A stretch of 15,917 nt of DNA from Gemmatimonadota bacterium (GTDB lineage Bacteria; Latescibacterota; UBA2968; UBA8231): positions 213,747 to 229,663 of the forward strand of contig VXOR01000073.1 in NCBI GenBank assembly GCA_009840005.1, read 5' to 3'. The translations under genes and the position numbers were made by a program. This document shows positions 1 through 6,840 of this stretch, piece after piece. The stretch's first letter is position 1. Each line of letters opens with the position of its first letter. The notes under the pieces were generated by a model. That model was not told the DNA's origin. It saw nothing but the letters and a program-made list of their open reading frames with translations, and did no database searches.

Positions 1-308
1 AGTTCGCCGATGGCGTCTCCCTGCTGGGCTACGGTGTCGCGCAGTTCGCCGATGGAACTCTCCATGCGCTGATTGAATTGCCGCTGCTCTTTATTGAATT
101 GCCGCTGCTCTTTATTGAACTGCCGCTGCTCTTTATTGAACTGCCGCTGCTCGCCAATAAAGTCCTCGACATGCGTTTCAAACTTGGCAAGCCGCTCAGG
201 TAGCTGAATCAGCTCGTCGCTCAGGACGTGGCGGCGAACGGCTTGGCGGAACTCGTCGTTTTCGTTCAGCAGGCGGATCAGATCATCGGTTGTGTGGATG
301 ACGGTCAT
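1..308 (-). CDS. Coiled-coil protein with heptapeptide repeats (N-terminal part)
   Basis: This gene is cut by the left edge; about 102 codons are visible, starting at the ATG at 308-306 with a GGAG ribosome site a few bases upstream. The protein begins MTVIHTTDDLIRLLNENDEF and is hydrophilic and helical. From about residue 52 it holds the heptapeptide EQRQFNK about four times, with one phenylalanine per heptad, as expected for a coiled coil, followed by a second helical stretch (SIGELRDTVAQQGDAIGEL). The N-terminus resembles short helical proteins of uncultivated bacteria and cyanobacteria that often continue into a PD-(D/E)XK nuclease-like domain. That comparison is from memory, and the C-terminal half is not in the window. 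Function is unknown. It lies 146 bases downstream of the PhyH gene on the same strand, so co-transcription is possible but not shown. Confidence 0.75.
   Translation of the reverse strand, partial: MTVIHTTDDLIRLLNENDEFRQAVRRHVLSDELIQLPERLAKFETHVEDFIGEQRQFNKEQRQFNKEQRQFNKEQRQFNQRMESSIGELRDTVAQQGDAIGE
73..156. repeat. 21-bp in-frame tandem repeat, about 4 copies
   Basis: Three 21-base units at 73-93, 94-114 and 115-135 follow each other without gaps, and a fourth unit at 136-156 diverges in its last four bases. The first two copies are identical; copies three and four share a T-to-C change. The repeat encodes the heptad EQRQFNK on the minus strand. Because 21 is a multiple of three, gain or loss of a unit would lengthen or shorten the coiled coil without breaking the frame. 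Confidence 0.9.
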
Positions 309-454
309 CGTGATCTCCAAGGCGCGGTAGCGTATGCCGGATGGCCCGCTTATACCCTCGTCGTGTACGTCCTTAAATTTCGGAATCGTCTGTGTATTAG
401 TCAATGAAACCGCGCGGCTATTGCCCGATTAAGACCTTGCTTCCGTCGCAACCA

Positions 455-1246
455 TCAGACTCGCATCCGCAGCATGGGGCGGCCAAAAGACACTTCGAGG
501 AATTCTCCGGTGTGCGCCGAGCGCGTGCCGGGGGGCATGAAGTGGATGACAAAGGCGCGGCGCTGGCGATCTGTTTGGTTCGGTGGAGTGTAGTGGAGGG
601 TTTGGCAGTGGTGGAAGAGTGCGCCGCCCGCGGGCAGGTCGATGACGGCGGCTTGGGCTGCATCGACTTGGTCGCCGTAGTCGAGCAAGGCACTGGTTTG
701 CTCTGAGCGGTCGTGCCCGACGGGCGTCAGGTGCGATTCGGGCAGCAAGTGCATGGCGCCGTTGGTCTCATCGACGTCGTCGAGCGTCATCCAGCAGCTA
801 ACCAAATTGGCCGGCATACATTTCCAGTAGGCGTTGTCTTGGTGCCAAAAGACGGGACCGCCGTGGTGGGCGGGTTTGTACAGGGCTTGGTCGTGGAAGA
901 GCTGGATATTGGGGCCGATGAGGTCTTCGGCTATGTCGAGGATGTGGGTGTCGTAGAGCAGTTGTCGGAAGTGGATGCTGCGCTCGCACATTTGCATGAT
1001 CTGCAACATCTGTTCGTCGGCGTTGTTCTTTTCGTCGAGATCGTCGGTGTCGCTGATGGACAGGTTGCGGAAGCGCCCGTTCTGGCGTGCCTCGGCAAAG
1101 AGGCGGTCGTATTCATCGCGCAGCGAGGCGACGAGGTCGTCGTCGAGCAGCTTGCCGATGATGATGAAGCCGCGGCGGCGGAATTGGTCAATCTGTTCTT
1201 GGTCCAGTGCTTTATGGAGTTGGGTAGCGGACGGGGCTGTGGTCAT
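455..1246 (-). CDS. Phytanoyl-CoA dioxygenase (PhyH) family Fe(II)/2-oxoglutarate oxygenase
   Basis: The 263-residue protein has the PhyH double-stranded beta-helix pattern. The iron ligands appear as H135-Q-D137 (FWHQDNAYW) and a distal H218 in LHYTPPN, and R229 or R230 is well placed to bind 2-oxoglutarate. Residues 150-175 (SCWMTLDDVDETNGAMHLLPESH) match the usual core. Such enzymes hydroxylate unactivated carbons with O2 and 2-oxoglutarate; bacterial members act on very varied small molecules, so the substrate is unknown. The ATG at 1246 is chosen over one nine codons upstream because AGGAGGAG lies directly before it. It is the last gene of the amidohydrolase-Rieske-PhyH series, 83 bases after the Rieske stop codon. 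Family assignment is firm and substrate is not. Confidence 0.9.
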   Translation of the reverse strand: MTTAPSATQLHKALDQEQIDQFRRRGFIIIGKLLDDDLVASLRDEYDRLFAEARQNGRFRNLSISDTDDLDEKNNADEQMLQIMQMCERSIHFRQLLYDTHILDIAEDLIGPNIQLFHDQALYKPAHHGGPVFWHQDNAYWKCMPANLVSCWMTLDDVDETNGAMHLLPESHLTPVGHDRSEQTSALLDYGDQVDAAQAAVIDLPAGGALFHHCQTLHYTPPNQTDRQRRAFVIHFMPPGTRSAHTGEFLEVSFGRPMLRMRV

Positions 1247-1250
1247 CTGT

Positions 1251-1258
1251 CTCCTCCT
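1251..1258 (-). promoter_or_regulatory. Strong ribosome binding site fixing the PhyH start
   Basis: On the minus strand AGGAGGAG precedes the ATG at 1246 by four bases. It supports this start rather than the upstream ATG at 1273, which would place the site inside the coding sequence. Confidence 0.8.
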
Positions 1259-1329
1259 AAGTGAAGCGTGCAAAGTAACAACGGCGGCGACGGATCACAA
1301 CCGGCTGAGGGGCCGTTCCGCAACCAGTA

Positions 1330-1689
1330 TCACTCTACGTACACGACCACTTCCTTCCCTTCGCGCCCTGCTGCGTACGTCTTCACCCGCATGGTCTCGT
1401 CGTACAGCGCCTGCCCAGTGGCCAAGTCGAATTCCCACTGGTGCCAAGGGCACTTGAGGACCAAGCCCTCTTGCTGATAGTCAATCTGGTACACGCCCGG
1501 CGATACGACCAAGGGCCGCAACCGGCCTTGGCACAAGGGGCCGCTTTTGTGCGGACAGCTATTGCGCAGGGCGTAGTAGCGGCCTCCGATGTTGAAGACG
1601 CCGATCTCTCGGTTGTTGACGCTGACGATCTTGCGCGCTCCAGCAGGCAGTTCCTCGGCGCGGGCTACTACGTAGCGCTTAGAAGCCAT
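1330..1689 (-). CDS. Small Rieske [2Fe-2S] protein
   Basis: A 119-residue single-domain Rieske protein. The cluster ligands are C45-P-H47 and C80-P-W-H83. The two pairs are separated by 32 residues, more than the roughly 15-17 of classical Rieske ferredoxins; the extra segment contains GRLRPLVVSPGVYQIDYQQEG. The fold is otherwise regular, ending with HQWEFDLATGQAL and a final beta-strand. It probably passes electrons or acts as a ferredoxin-like subunit. The frame stays open upstream to 1812, but MASKRY at 1689 is the plausible start because residues before it only read through the amidohydrolase 3' end. The start overlaps the amidohydrolase stop by 11 bases, indicating translational coupling. 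No strong ribosome site is visible. PhyH enzymes do not normally need a Rieske partner, so its electron acceptor is unclear. Confidence 0.88.
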   Translation of the reverse strand: MASKRYVVARAEELPAGARKIVSVNNREIGVFNIGGRYYALRNSCPHKSGPLCQGRLRPLVVSPGVYQIDYQQEGLVLKCPWHQWEFDLATGQALYDETMRVKTYAAGREGKEVVVYVE

Positions 1690-2782
1690 AGAGTTCCGCT
1701 GCATTTTGCGCCATGATGCGGTGGCGATAGTCCGCGTCAAAATCGGCGAGGAAACCCGTTGGCTCGTCCCAGTCCCAGTGCGGGTAGTCGCTGGCGAAGA
1801 CCAGGACCTCATCGGCGTGCAGCCACTCCAAGAAGCGCTTCATATCGTCGCGCGTGGGTGGCTGGATCATGGGCTGGGTGCCAAAGCGGATGTGCTGCCG
1901 CAAGTATTCGCTGGGCAGGCGCTTGACCCACGGCGTATAATCGCGCAGGCCCTTCCAGTCGGAATCCATGTGCCACATCAAGCCTGGGACCCAGAATACG
2001 TCGTGTTCGACAAAGAGGACGCGAAAATCGGGGAATTTTTCAAAGACGCCCTCGCAGATGAAGCTGACTGTATGCGCCATGGCGATCTGCGGCCGGGCCA
2101 TGCGCATTTCCAGATAGTGCGAGGGGTATCCTGCGGCCGTGGGCGGCGCGGCAATGCCGGATCCCTCGGCCCCGAAGTGGATGCTCAGCGGCAGACTGTG
2201 GCGCTGGCAGGCCTCGTAGATGGGGTGGTAAAAGCGGTGGCCAAAAGGCTGGCGCGAACCAGCCGGCATCATCACTTGGACGCACTCGGGCTTGGGGCCT
2301 AGGCGGTCTATTTCCGCCACGGCTAGCTGCGGGTCTTGGGGGGCGATGTGGATGGAGGATCTAAAGCGCGAGTCCGCGCCCACCCAGTGCTCTAGAGTCC
2401 AATCGTTGAAGGCCCGGCAATAAGCTGCCGCATAATCGCAATCCGAATGCACGGCCGCGCTGTACGGCCCCCCCGTCAACACGGCCACGTCAATGTCGTA
2501 CTCGTCGAGATGCCTCTGACGCGCTACTTCGACATTGGCCGCTGGATTGGTCTCTTGGTCCTCCCACAATTCTTGGCGGTTGCCGTGTTTGGGCATATTG
2601 GTATGGCCCAACTGTGGCATCATAGAGCCGAAGTCCTCAATGCGCTCGACATAGTGGCGCGGCAAGTAGGGAAAGAGGGCTTTGTCGTTGGGCAGGGTGT
2701 GATGTACGTCGCAGTCGATGAGGCGAAATTGGGTAGCTTTGTGGCCGTTTGCGGCTGAGGCAGCTTGGGCATTGGTAGTCAT
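1679..2782 (-). CDS. Amidohydrolase family protein (ACMSD-like, amidohydrolase 2 type)
   Basis: A 367-residue TIM-barrel metal-dependent hydrolase or decarboxylase of the amidohydrolase-related (PF04909) type. Likely metal or active-site residues are D25-V-H27-H28 near the N-terminus, H202 (SIHFGAEG), H237 (AMAHTV), E259-H260 (FVEHDVFWVPG) and D332 in FASDYPHWDWD, which is the usual C-terminal motif of this group. Family members include 2-amino-3-carboxymuconate semialdehyde decarboxylase, gamma-resorcylate decarboxylase and many uncharacterised enzymes. The HxH of classical amidohydrolases is replaced here by DxH(H), as in many of these proteins. The ATG at 2782 follows a TGGAGAT ribosome site. 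It starts 85 bases after the metallophosphoesterase stop and overlaps the Rieske gene, so it probably heads or belongs to the operon with Rieske and PhyH. Substrate unknown; an aromatic or carboxylated ring compound would fit the neighbours. Confidence 0.88.
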   Translation of the reverse strand: MTTNAQAASAANGHKATQFRLIDCDVHHTLPNDKALFPYLPRHYVERIEDFGSMMPQLGHTNMPKHGNRQELWEDQETNPAANVEVARQRHLDEYDIDVAVLTGGPYSAAVHSDCDYAAAYCRAFNDWTLEHWVGADSRFRSSIHIAPQDPQLAVAEIDRLGPKPECVQVMMPAGSRQPFGHRFYHPIYEACQRHSLPLSIHFGAEGSGIAAPPTAAGYPSHYLEMRMARPQIAMAHTVSFICEGVFEKFPDFRVLFVEHDVFWVPGLMWHMDSDWKGLRDYTPWVKRLPSEYLRQHIRFGTQPMIQPPTRDDMKRFLEWLHADEVLVFASDYPHWDWDEPTGFLADFDADYRHRIMAQNAAELYGF

Positions 2783-2867
2783 GGATTATCTCCAGGGGAT
2801 GGGCGCGGATGGATAGGGTAGATAAGAAGCGCCATCCGTAGGATGTCAAGGGGGTTTAAAAGCGGCT

Positions 2868-3995
2868 TCATGCGGATCCGTCCCGGCTCAGGGTGAGGAG
2901 TGCGATTTCGGAAGGAGCACCGAGCCGCAGCGGCGGCCCCCAGTAGCCAGTGCCTCGGTGGACGTAGATCCAAGTGTCGCGAAATTTGTGCAGGCCCGCG
3001 ACATAGGGCTGTTGCAGGGGAATGGCGTACTTCCACGGCACGAACTGGCCGCCGTGGGTGTGGCCCGACAGTTGCAGGTGGCAGTCGGCTTGGCTGGCGG
3101 CCTCTATGCTGCGCGGCTGGTGCGCGAGCAGGATGCGCACATCGGCTCCGTCGCTCGCGGCAAGGGCCTTGGCTGGGTCCGATGCGTGGTCGGGAACTAG
3201 CTCGCCGGCGCTGAAGTCGGTCGTGCCGGCCAAGGCGATCCGCCCGCCATCGTAGTCGATCTGGCGTAGCTCGTTGATTAGGACATCGAAACCGAGACGG
3301 CGCGCCTGCTCAGTCCAGCTTTCCACGCCCGAGTAGTATTCGTGGTTGCCGGTGCAGAAATAGACCCCGAGTGGCGCGGTGAGTTCGGCTAGGGCGGCTG
3401 TATGGGGGGCGAGTCGTTCGACCGGCCCGTCGGCGAGGTCGCCGGTGAAGGCGATTAGGTCGGGTTGCAATTCGTTGACGCGGGCGACGACGCGCTCAAC
3501 AAAAGGGGCTTTGATGGTCGGGCCGATGTGGAGATCGCTGATCTGGACGATGCGCAATCCGACTAGCGCGGGCGGGAGATTAGCGATAGGGACATCGACG
3601 CGGCGGATCGCTGGCGTGCGGCGAGCTTGGTAGTAGCCGTAGCTCACCAGGACCAAGGCTAGGACGAAGGTCGCCAAGTCGATGCTGGCATTGAGCGTCG
3701 CGTCGATGGGATAGATCAGGCCCAAGAGCAGTCCTCCGATATCGCGCAGGACCAGCAGGGTCGAGCAGACGGTAAAAAAGCCCATGCCGAGATAGGCGAC
3801 CCAGGAGAGAGAATCCGTCAGCCAAGCGAGATGCGGACGGGAGCGCAGGCGAAAGAGCAACAAAGGCGTCAATAGCAGGAACACCAGCGCCAGTGCGGCA
3901 CCGACCTGGGCGGGTAGAGGGAGATAGGGAATGAGCCGCCAGCCCGAATAGCCGTAAATCGAGCCGAGCAACGTTAGGAAAATCAGCGCAAACAT
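2868..3995 (-). CDS. Membrane-anchored metallophosphoesterase (YkuE/YaeI-like)
   Basis: A 375-residue protein with an N-terminal membrane part (hydrophobic stretches near residues 2-22, 30-49, 65-95 and 103-122) followed by a calcineurin-like phosphoesterase domain. The metal motifs are all present: D154-L-H156, G185-D186, G216-N217-H218-E219, H292 (AHQP) and GHTHGGQ at 311-317. Relatives such as Bacillus YkuE and E. coli YaeI/LpxG hydrolyse phospholipid-type or UDP-lipid substrates at the membrane; the substrate here is not evident. The frame is open to 4277, but the upstream 94 codons overlap the divergent PhyH gene and are not membrane-like, so the ATG at 3995 is preferred. No clear ribosome site precedes it, so the start is less certain than the family. 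It lies 85 bases upstream of the amidohydrolase on the same strand. Confidence 0.9.
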   Translation of the reverse strand: MFALIFLTLLGSIYGYSGWRLIPYLPLPAQVGAALALVFLLLTPLLLFRLRSRPHLAWLTDSLSWVAYLGMGFFTVCSTLLVLRDIGGLLLGLIYPIDATLNASIDLATFVLALVLVSYGYYQARRTPAIRRVDVPIANLPPALVGLRIVQISDLHIGPTIKAPFVERVVARVNELQPDLIAFTGDLADGPVERLAPHTAALAELTAPLGVYFCTGNHEYYSGVESWTEQARRLGFDVLINELRQIDYDGGRIALAGTTDFSAGELVPDHASDPAKALAASDGADVRILLAHQPRSIEAASQADCHLQLSGHTHGGQFVPWKYAIPLQQPYVAGLHKFRDTWIYVHRGTGYWGPPLRLGAPSEIALLTLSRDGSA

Positions 3996-4085
3996 GTCAT
4001 GGTCTTTGTTTGAGAGGAAGTGCGGCCTTTTATTGTAGAGGCAAGCCAAGACCTTTACAAGTCGAGGTACGCTGGCCGACGGGTC

Positions 4086-4114
4086 TTGTTTCCCTTCGGT
4101 CGAGTCGTTATAAA
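4086..4114 (+). promoter_or_regulatory. Candidate sigma-70 promoter for the PhyH-APH pair
   Basis: TTGTTT at 4086-4091 and TATAAA at 4109-4114 are separated by exactly 17 bases. The -10 box matches five of six consensus bases; the -35 box matches only its first three. Transcription would start near 4121, giving a leader of about 50 bases before the GTG at 4173. Confidence 0.45.
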
Positions 4115-4157
4115 GGAGACTTAGAAGCAAAAAAGAAAACTTAACGCTGATTTGAAC

Positions 4158-4165
4158 GGAAGGAG
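4158..4165 (+). promoter_or_regulatory. Ribosome binding site selecting a GTG start
   Basis: GGAAGGAG ends seven bases before the GTG at 4173. This ideal spacing argues for GTG as the start codon rather than the in-frame TTG at 4152, which lies upstream of the site. Confidence 0.8.
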
Positions 4166-4172
4166 ACCAAAC

Positions 4173-5042
4173 GTGAAAGTAACCAGCCAACAGCTCGACT
4201 TTTTTGCGGCAGAAGGGTACGTCATTATCAAAGGAGGACTTACCGACGATGATCTCGCGCCGCTCATTGAGGATCACAATATCATCGTCGATGAAATCGC
4301 TCGCGATCTACACGGCCAAGGCAAGGTCGCCAACCTCTACGAAAACGAGCCTTTTGCGCGGCGCTTGGCGTGTCTGGCCGAAGAGTGCGACGAGGTCGAT
4401 GGCTGTCCCGACATAGGGGAAACCCGTCGGCGTGGCACCTTTGAGTTTTTGCGCAACCAGAACCTCGTCGATCTGATTGAGCCGTTCATCGGTGCAGAAA
4501 TCACCTGCAATGCCGTGTCGCACGTCCGTCCCAAGATGCCGTCAACAGATGTAATTTTTCATCAGGATGCCGTGTTTACCACGCAAGAAGCACAGGGTAT
4601 CCTCCAAGTGACCGTCTGGATTCCCCTCGTCGAGTCAACCGAAGAGAACGGCTGCTTACAGGTCCAGCCTCGGGTCCACCAGCGGCGCATGGTCTATTGG
4701 CGGTACGGGCAGGATCTGCCCCAGACCGAGCGGGTTAGCCTGCCCATGCAGAAGGGGGACGTTCTGTTCGTACACAAACTGACGCCCCACGGCTCAGGCC
4801 CGAACAACACCAACGCCGTGCGCTGGAGTATGGATCTGCGCTACCAGAAAACGGGCGAGCCTTCCCCGCGGCCGGAGTGGCCCAGTCTCGTCGCCCGCAG
4901 TCGGCGCGATCCCGCCTCGGAGACCGTCTATGAAGACTGGCGCGACCAGTGGGCCGCTGGGCTCGAAAAAACGCCTAAACAGATTCACTACGAACGTCCA
5001 AACAAGCCTCTCCCCTTCACCGGAGAGATGTTTCTCGAGTAG
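4173..5042 (+). CDS. Phytanoyl-CoA dioxygenase (PhyH) family protein, second copy
   Basis: A 289-residue Fe(II)/2-oxoglutarate oxygenase, only distantly similar to the PhyH at 455-1246. Iron ligands are H130-Q-D132 (VIFHQDAVF) and H206 in LTPHGSGPN, with R218 (AVRWSMDLRYQ) as the probable 2-oxoglutarate-binding arginine. The core EENGCLQVQPRVHQ and the C-terminal extension with tryptophans (residues 235-265) resemble PhyH enzymes acting on small metabolites. The start is GTG at 4173, decided by the ribosome site at 4158-4165. A promoter candidate lies upstream, and the gene runs divergently from the metallophosphoesterase. The kinase gene begins 23 bases after the stop codon, so the two are probably one operon. 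Substrate unknown. Confidence 0.9.
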   Translation: MKVTSQQLDFFAAEGYVIIKGGLTDDDLAPLIEDHNIIVDEIARDLHGQGKVANLYENEPFARRLACLAEECDEVDGCPDIGETRRRGTFEFLRNQNLVDLIEPFIGAEITCNAVSHVRPKMPSTDVIFHQDAVFTTQEAQGILQVTVWIPLVESTEENGCLQVQPRVHQRRMVYWRYGQDLPQTERVSLPMQKGDVLFVHKLTPHGSGPNNTNAVRWSMDLRYQKTGEPSPRPEWPSLVARSRRDPASETVYEDWRDQWAAGLEKTPKQIHYERPNKPLPFTGEMFLE

Positions 5043-5065
5043 CGCGTTGAGCAAGAGAACGACAG

Positions 5066-6037
5066 ATGCCGATTGACACACCGCAGTTTCCGGAGCGGTT
5101 CCTGCGATACGCAACTAGAGAATTTGGCAAAGAAGCTGAGACGTGGCTTGAGGCACTACCGTCCATTCTCGTGCGGTGCTGCGATAAGTGGGGTCTGACA
5201 CTCGGCCGGCCGACCGAGGAAATCAAGGTCAACTACATCGCCTACGTCGAGATGGACAATGGGGAAGAGGCCGTGCTCAAGGTGGGCGTTCCGCACGGCG
5301 ATTTCAGCGCGGAGATGGAAGCGTTGGCGATTTACGAGGGCCGTGGGATCAACCGGCTCATCGACTGTGACAAAGCGCTCAACGCCATGCTGCTCGAACG
5401 ACTGCGTCCGGGCAAGATGCTAGATTCTGTTGGGAATGCGCGCGAGCAAAGCGAGATTGCAGCGCATATTCTCCAGGAGTTACACGCGACCCCGCCGCCG
5501 TCGCACCACGCACTGCCGCACTTTATGGATTGGATGCACGGTGCGTTCGCGGACGCTAGAAGCTGTAAAGATCTCGAGCGGGCGCGGGGCTATATCGAGC
5601 AGATTCCGCGCGTGGAGTCCATGATGGAAATTCTGATGGAACCGGATGAACCCCAGATACTGCTACACGGCGATCTTCATCACTGGAACATTTTATCTGA
5701 TGCAGACCGCGGCTGGATGGCGATTGATCCGAAGGGCGTCATCGGGGCCTCTTGTCTGGACGTTGGCCGGTTTATCAACAACGCGATGGGATTCGGCGAG
5801 ACTGCTGCGGAGAAGCGGGAGCTCTTACTTGAGGCGGTGACGATTTTCAGCGATGTGCTGGGGGAAAACGAGGAGCGGATGTTTGCGGGTGCTTTCTGCG
5901 ACAAGATTATGGGTTCATCGTGGGGGCTGCGACAGAAGCCCGATGAGCACGAGGCGAGTTCGCAAGAGGCGCTTAGAGTGATGGTTGAGGTCGCGAGGGA
6001 CGTGAATGATCGTCGGCTGCGACGGCGAGCCGTCTAG
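5066..6037 (+). CDS. APH(6)/hydroxyurea phosphotransferase-like kinase
   Basis: A 323-residue small-molecule kinase of the aminoglycoside phosphotransferase fold. K72 (AVLKVG) and E85 (SAEMEAL) form the expected nucleotide-binding pair, LLLERLRPG is the hinge region (about 108-116), LLHGDLHHWNIL at 199-210 is the Brenner catalytic loop with D203 and N208, and D221-P-K223 replaces the kinase DFG. The HGDLHHWNIL...IDPKG spacing points to the APH(6)/hydroxyurea resistance group (PF04655), which phosphorylates streptomycin or hydroxyurea in known members. Environmental homologues often have no proven resistance role, so this should not be read as an antibiotic resistance gene. It follows the PhyH gene by 23 bases with only a weak ribosome site, so coupling with PhyH is likely. 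A substrate modified by both enzymes is an inference. Confidence 0.85.
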   Translation: MPIDTPQFPERFLRYATREFGKEAETWLEALPSILVRCCDKWGLTLGRPTEEIKVNYIAYVEMDNGEEAVLKVGVPHGDFSAEMEALAIYEGRGINRLIDCDKALNAMLLERLRPGKMLDSVGNAREQSEIAAHILQELHATPPPSHHALPHFMDWMHGAFADARSCKDLERARGYIEQIPRVESMMEILMEPDEPQILLHGDLHHWNILSDADRGWMAIDPKGVIGASCLDVGRFINNAMGFGETAAEKRELLLEAVTIFSDVLGENEERMFAGAFCDKIMGSSWGLRQKPDEHEASSQEALRVMVEVARDVNDRRLRRRAV

Positions 6038-6061
6038 CGGTGCAGGCGCACCAAGCACGCT

Positions 6062-6091
6062 GCGTTGCACCTACTCGCGCAGATGCAACGC
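6062..6091. terminator. Stem-loop after the kinase gene, weak terminator candidate
   Basis: GCGTTGCA at 6062-6069 and TGCAACGC at 6084-6091 form a perfect 8-bp stem with a 14-base loop, 25 bases after the kinase stop codon. Flanking GCACG and CGTGC can add imperfect pairs. No T-run follows, so it is not a typical intrinsic terminator, though it may stabilise the 3' end of either convergent transcript. Confidence 0.35.
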
Positions 6092-6158
6092 GCATCGTGC
6101 GTGGCTGGTCGGGTTTGAGGCGGACTTGCGCTTGCAGCCACTCATCCGCCTGTCATTG

Positions 6159-6491
6159 CTAACCCTTGAGCCGGTTGATGGTCCTTCTGACGAGGATGGT
6201 TATGACGGCGGCGTATAGAGCGATGCTGACCTGATCAACGATGGCGTCTAAGCGATCGCCAAGCATGTCGAGAAGGTCCTGATCCAGCACGTTCGCACTT
6301 GCTGCAGCGCCAACCGCAATGGTGAACGCCAAGTAGGCTGTTGCGTCCTCAGCGTCGATCGCTATCGCCCCGTATATCAGGCCCAGAACGACTAGCGCGA
6401 GCGTCAGGATGCCTCCTCCGATCGGAGCACCTGCCACGCCCTGAATGATAGCCACAAGAGCCATCAAGCCAACGATAATCCTGACTGCCAT
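6159..6491 (-). CDS. Small integral membrane protein, unknown function
   Basis: The 110-residue protein has hydrophobic segments at about 4-24, 28-46, 50-67 and 87-103. The acidic stretch between the last two (residues 68-86, with six aspartates) would form a loop, and the C-terminus is basic (VRRTINRLKG). I do not recognise a family. The ATG at 6491 follows an excellent ribosome site (AGGAGGGAG, 6494-6502), which makes expression credible. It is a single gene, convergent with the kinase gene and downstream of mnmA on the same strand but separated from it by 349 bases. The long leader contains short inverted repeats. Confidence 0.72.
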   Translation of the reverse strand: MAVRIIVGLMALVAIIQGVAGAPIGGGILTLALVVLGLIYGAIAIDAEDATAYLAFTIAVGAAASANVLDQDLLDMLGDRLDAIVDQVSIALYAAVITILVRRTINRLKG

Positions 6492-6840
6492 TTCTCCCTC
6501 CTAGAGTAAGGTTGATAACGACCAACGCCCTCAACCTCCTGTGACGGTCACCGAAGGTAAACGTGGTCGCAGGAACCACACCGCCAATAGAGAAAAAAAC
6601 TGTCTCGGGAAAAATCGATTATATGCCTATATGTCGTTCCGCCGGGGTCGAATATGTAGCTTGGTGCAGCTTGGTTAACTTGGTATAGAAATAGCCGAAC
6701 CATTCAGCGCCGCACCAATAGTTCGGATGGCTAATGTAGAGAGATACGACATTATTGGGCGCGCATCAAGAAAATAATGATGTGCGTAGTGCGGGAGGCC
6801 GCCCGTATGGTTGCAAAAGTGATGTTTATAAGGCTGTTAG
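6492..6840. other. Intergenic region with small palindromes upstream of the membrane protein gene
   Basis: No gene is supported here. On the minus strand, the leader of the 110-residue membrane protein holds a 7-bp inverted repeat (6509-6515 with 6531-6537) and the odd palindrome GTGACGGTCAC at 6541-6551, which could be an operator. GTGGT/ACCAC pairs lie at 6563-6579. A TATAAT hexamer reads on the minus strand at 6623-6618, but no good -35 box lies at the right distance. The part next to mnmA (6660-6840) shows nothing that I can name. Confidence 0.4.

Noticed and set aside
73..156. CRISPR array
   Set aside because: The units follow directly with no spacers and encode in-frame heptads.
404..706. 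100-codon plus-strand frame opposite the first PhyH gene
   Set aside because: It is antisense to a well-supported gene, has no ribosome site and no recognisable domain.
3996..4277. 94-residue N-terminal extension of the metallophosphoesterase
   Set aside because: It overlaps the divergent PhyH gene and its ribosome site, and the membrane protein has a natural start at 3995.
5066..6037. Streptomycin resistance gene
   Set aside because: Only family membership is supported; environmental members of this kinase family often have no known resistance role.
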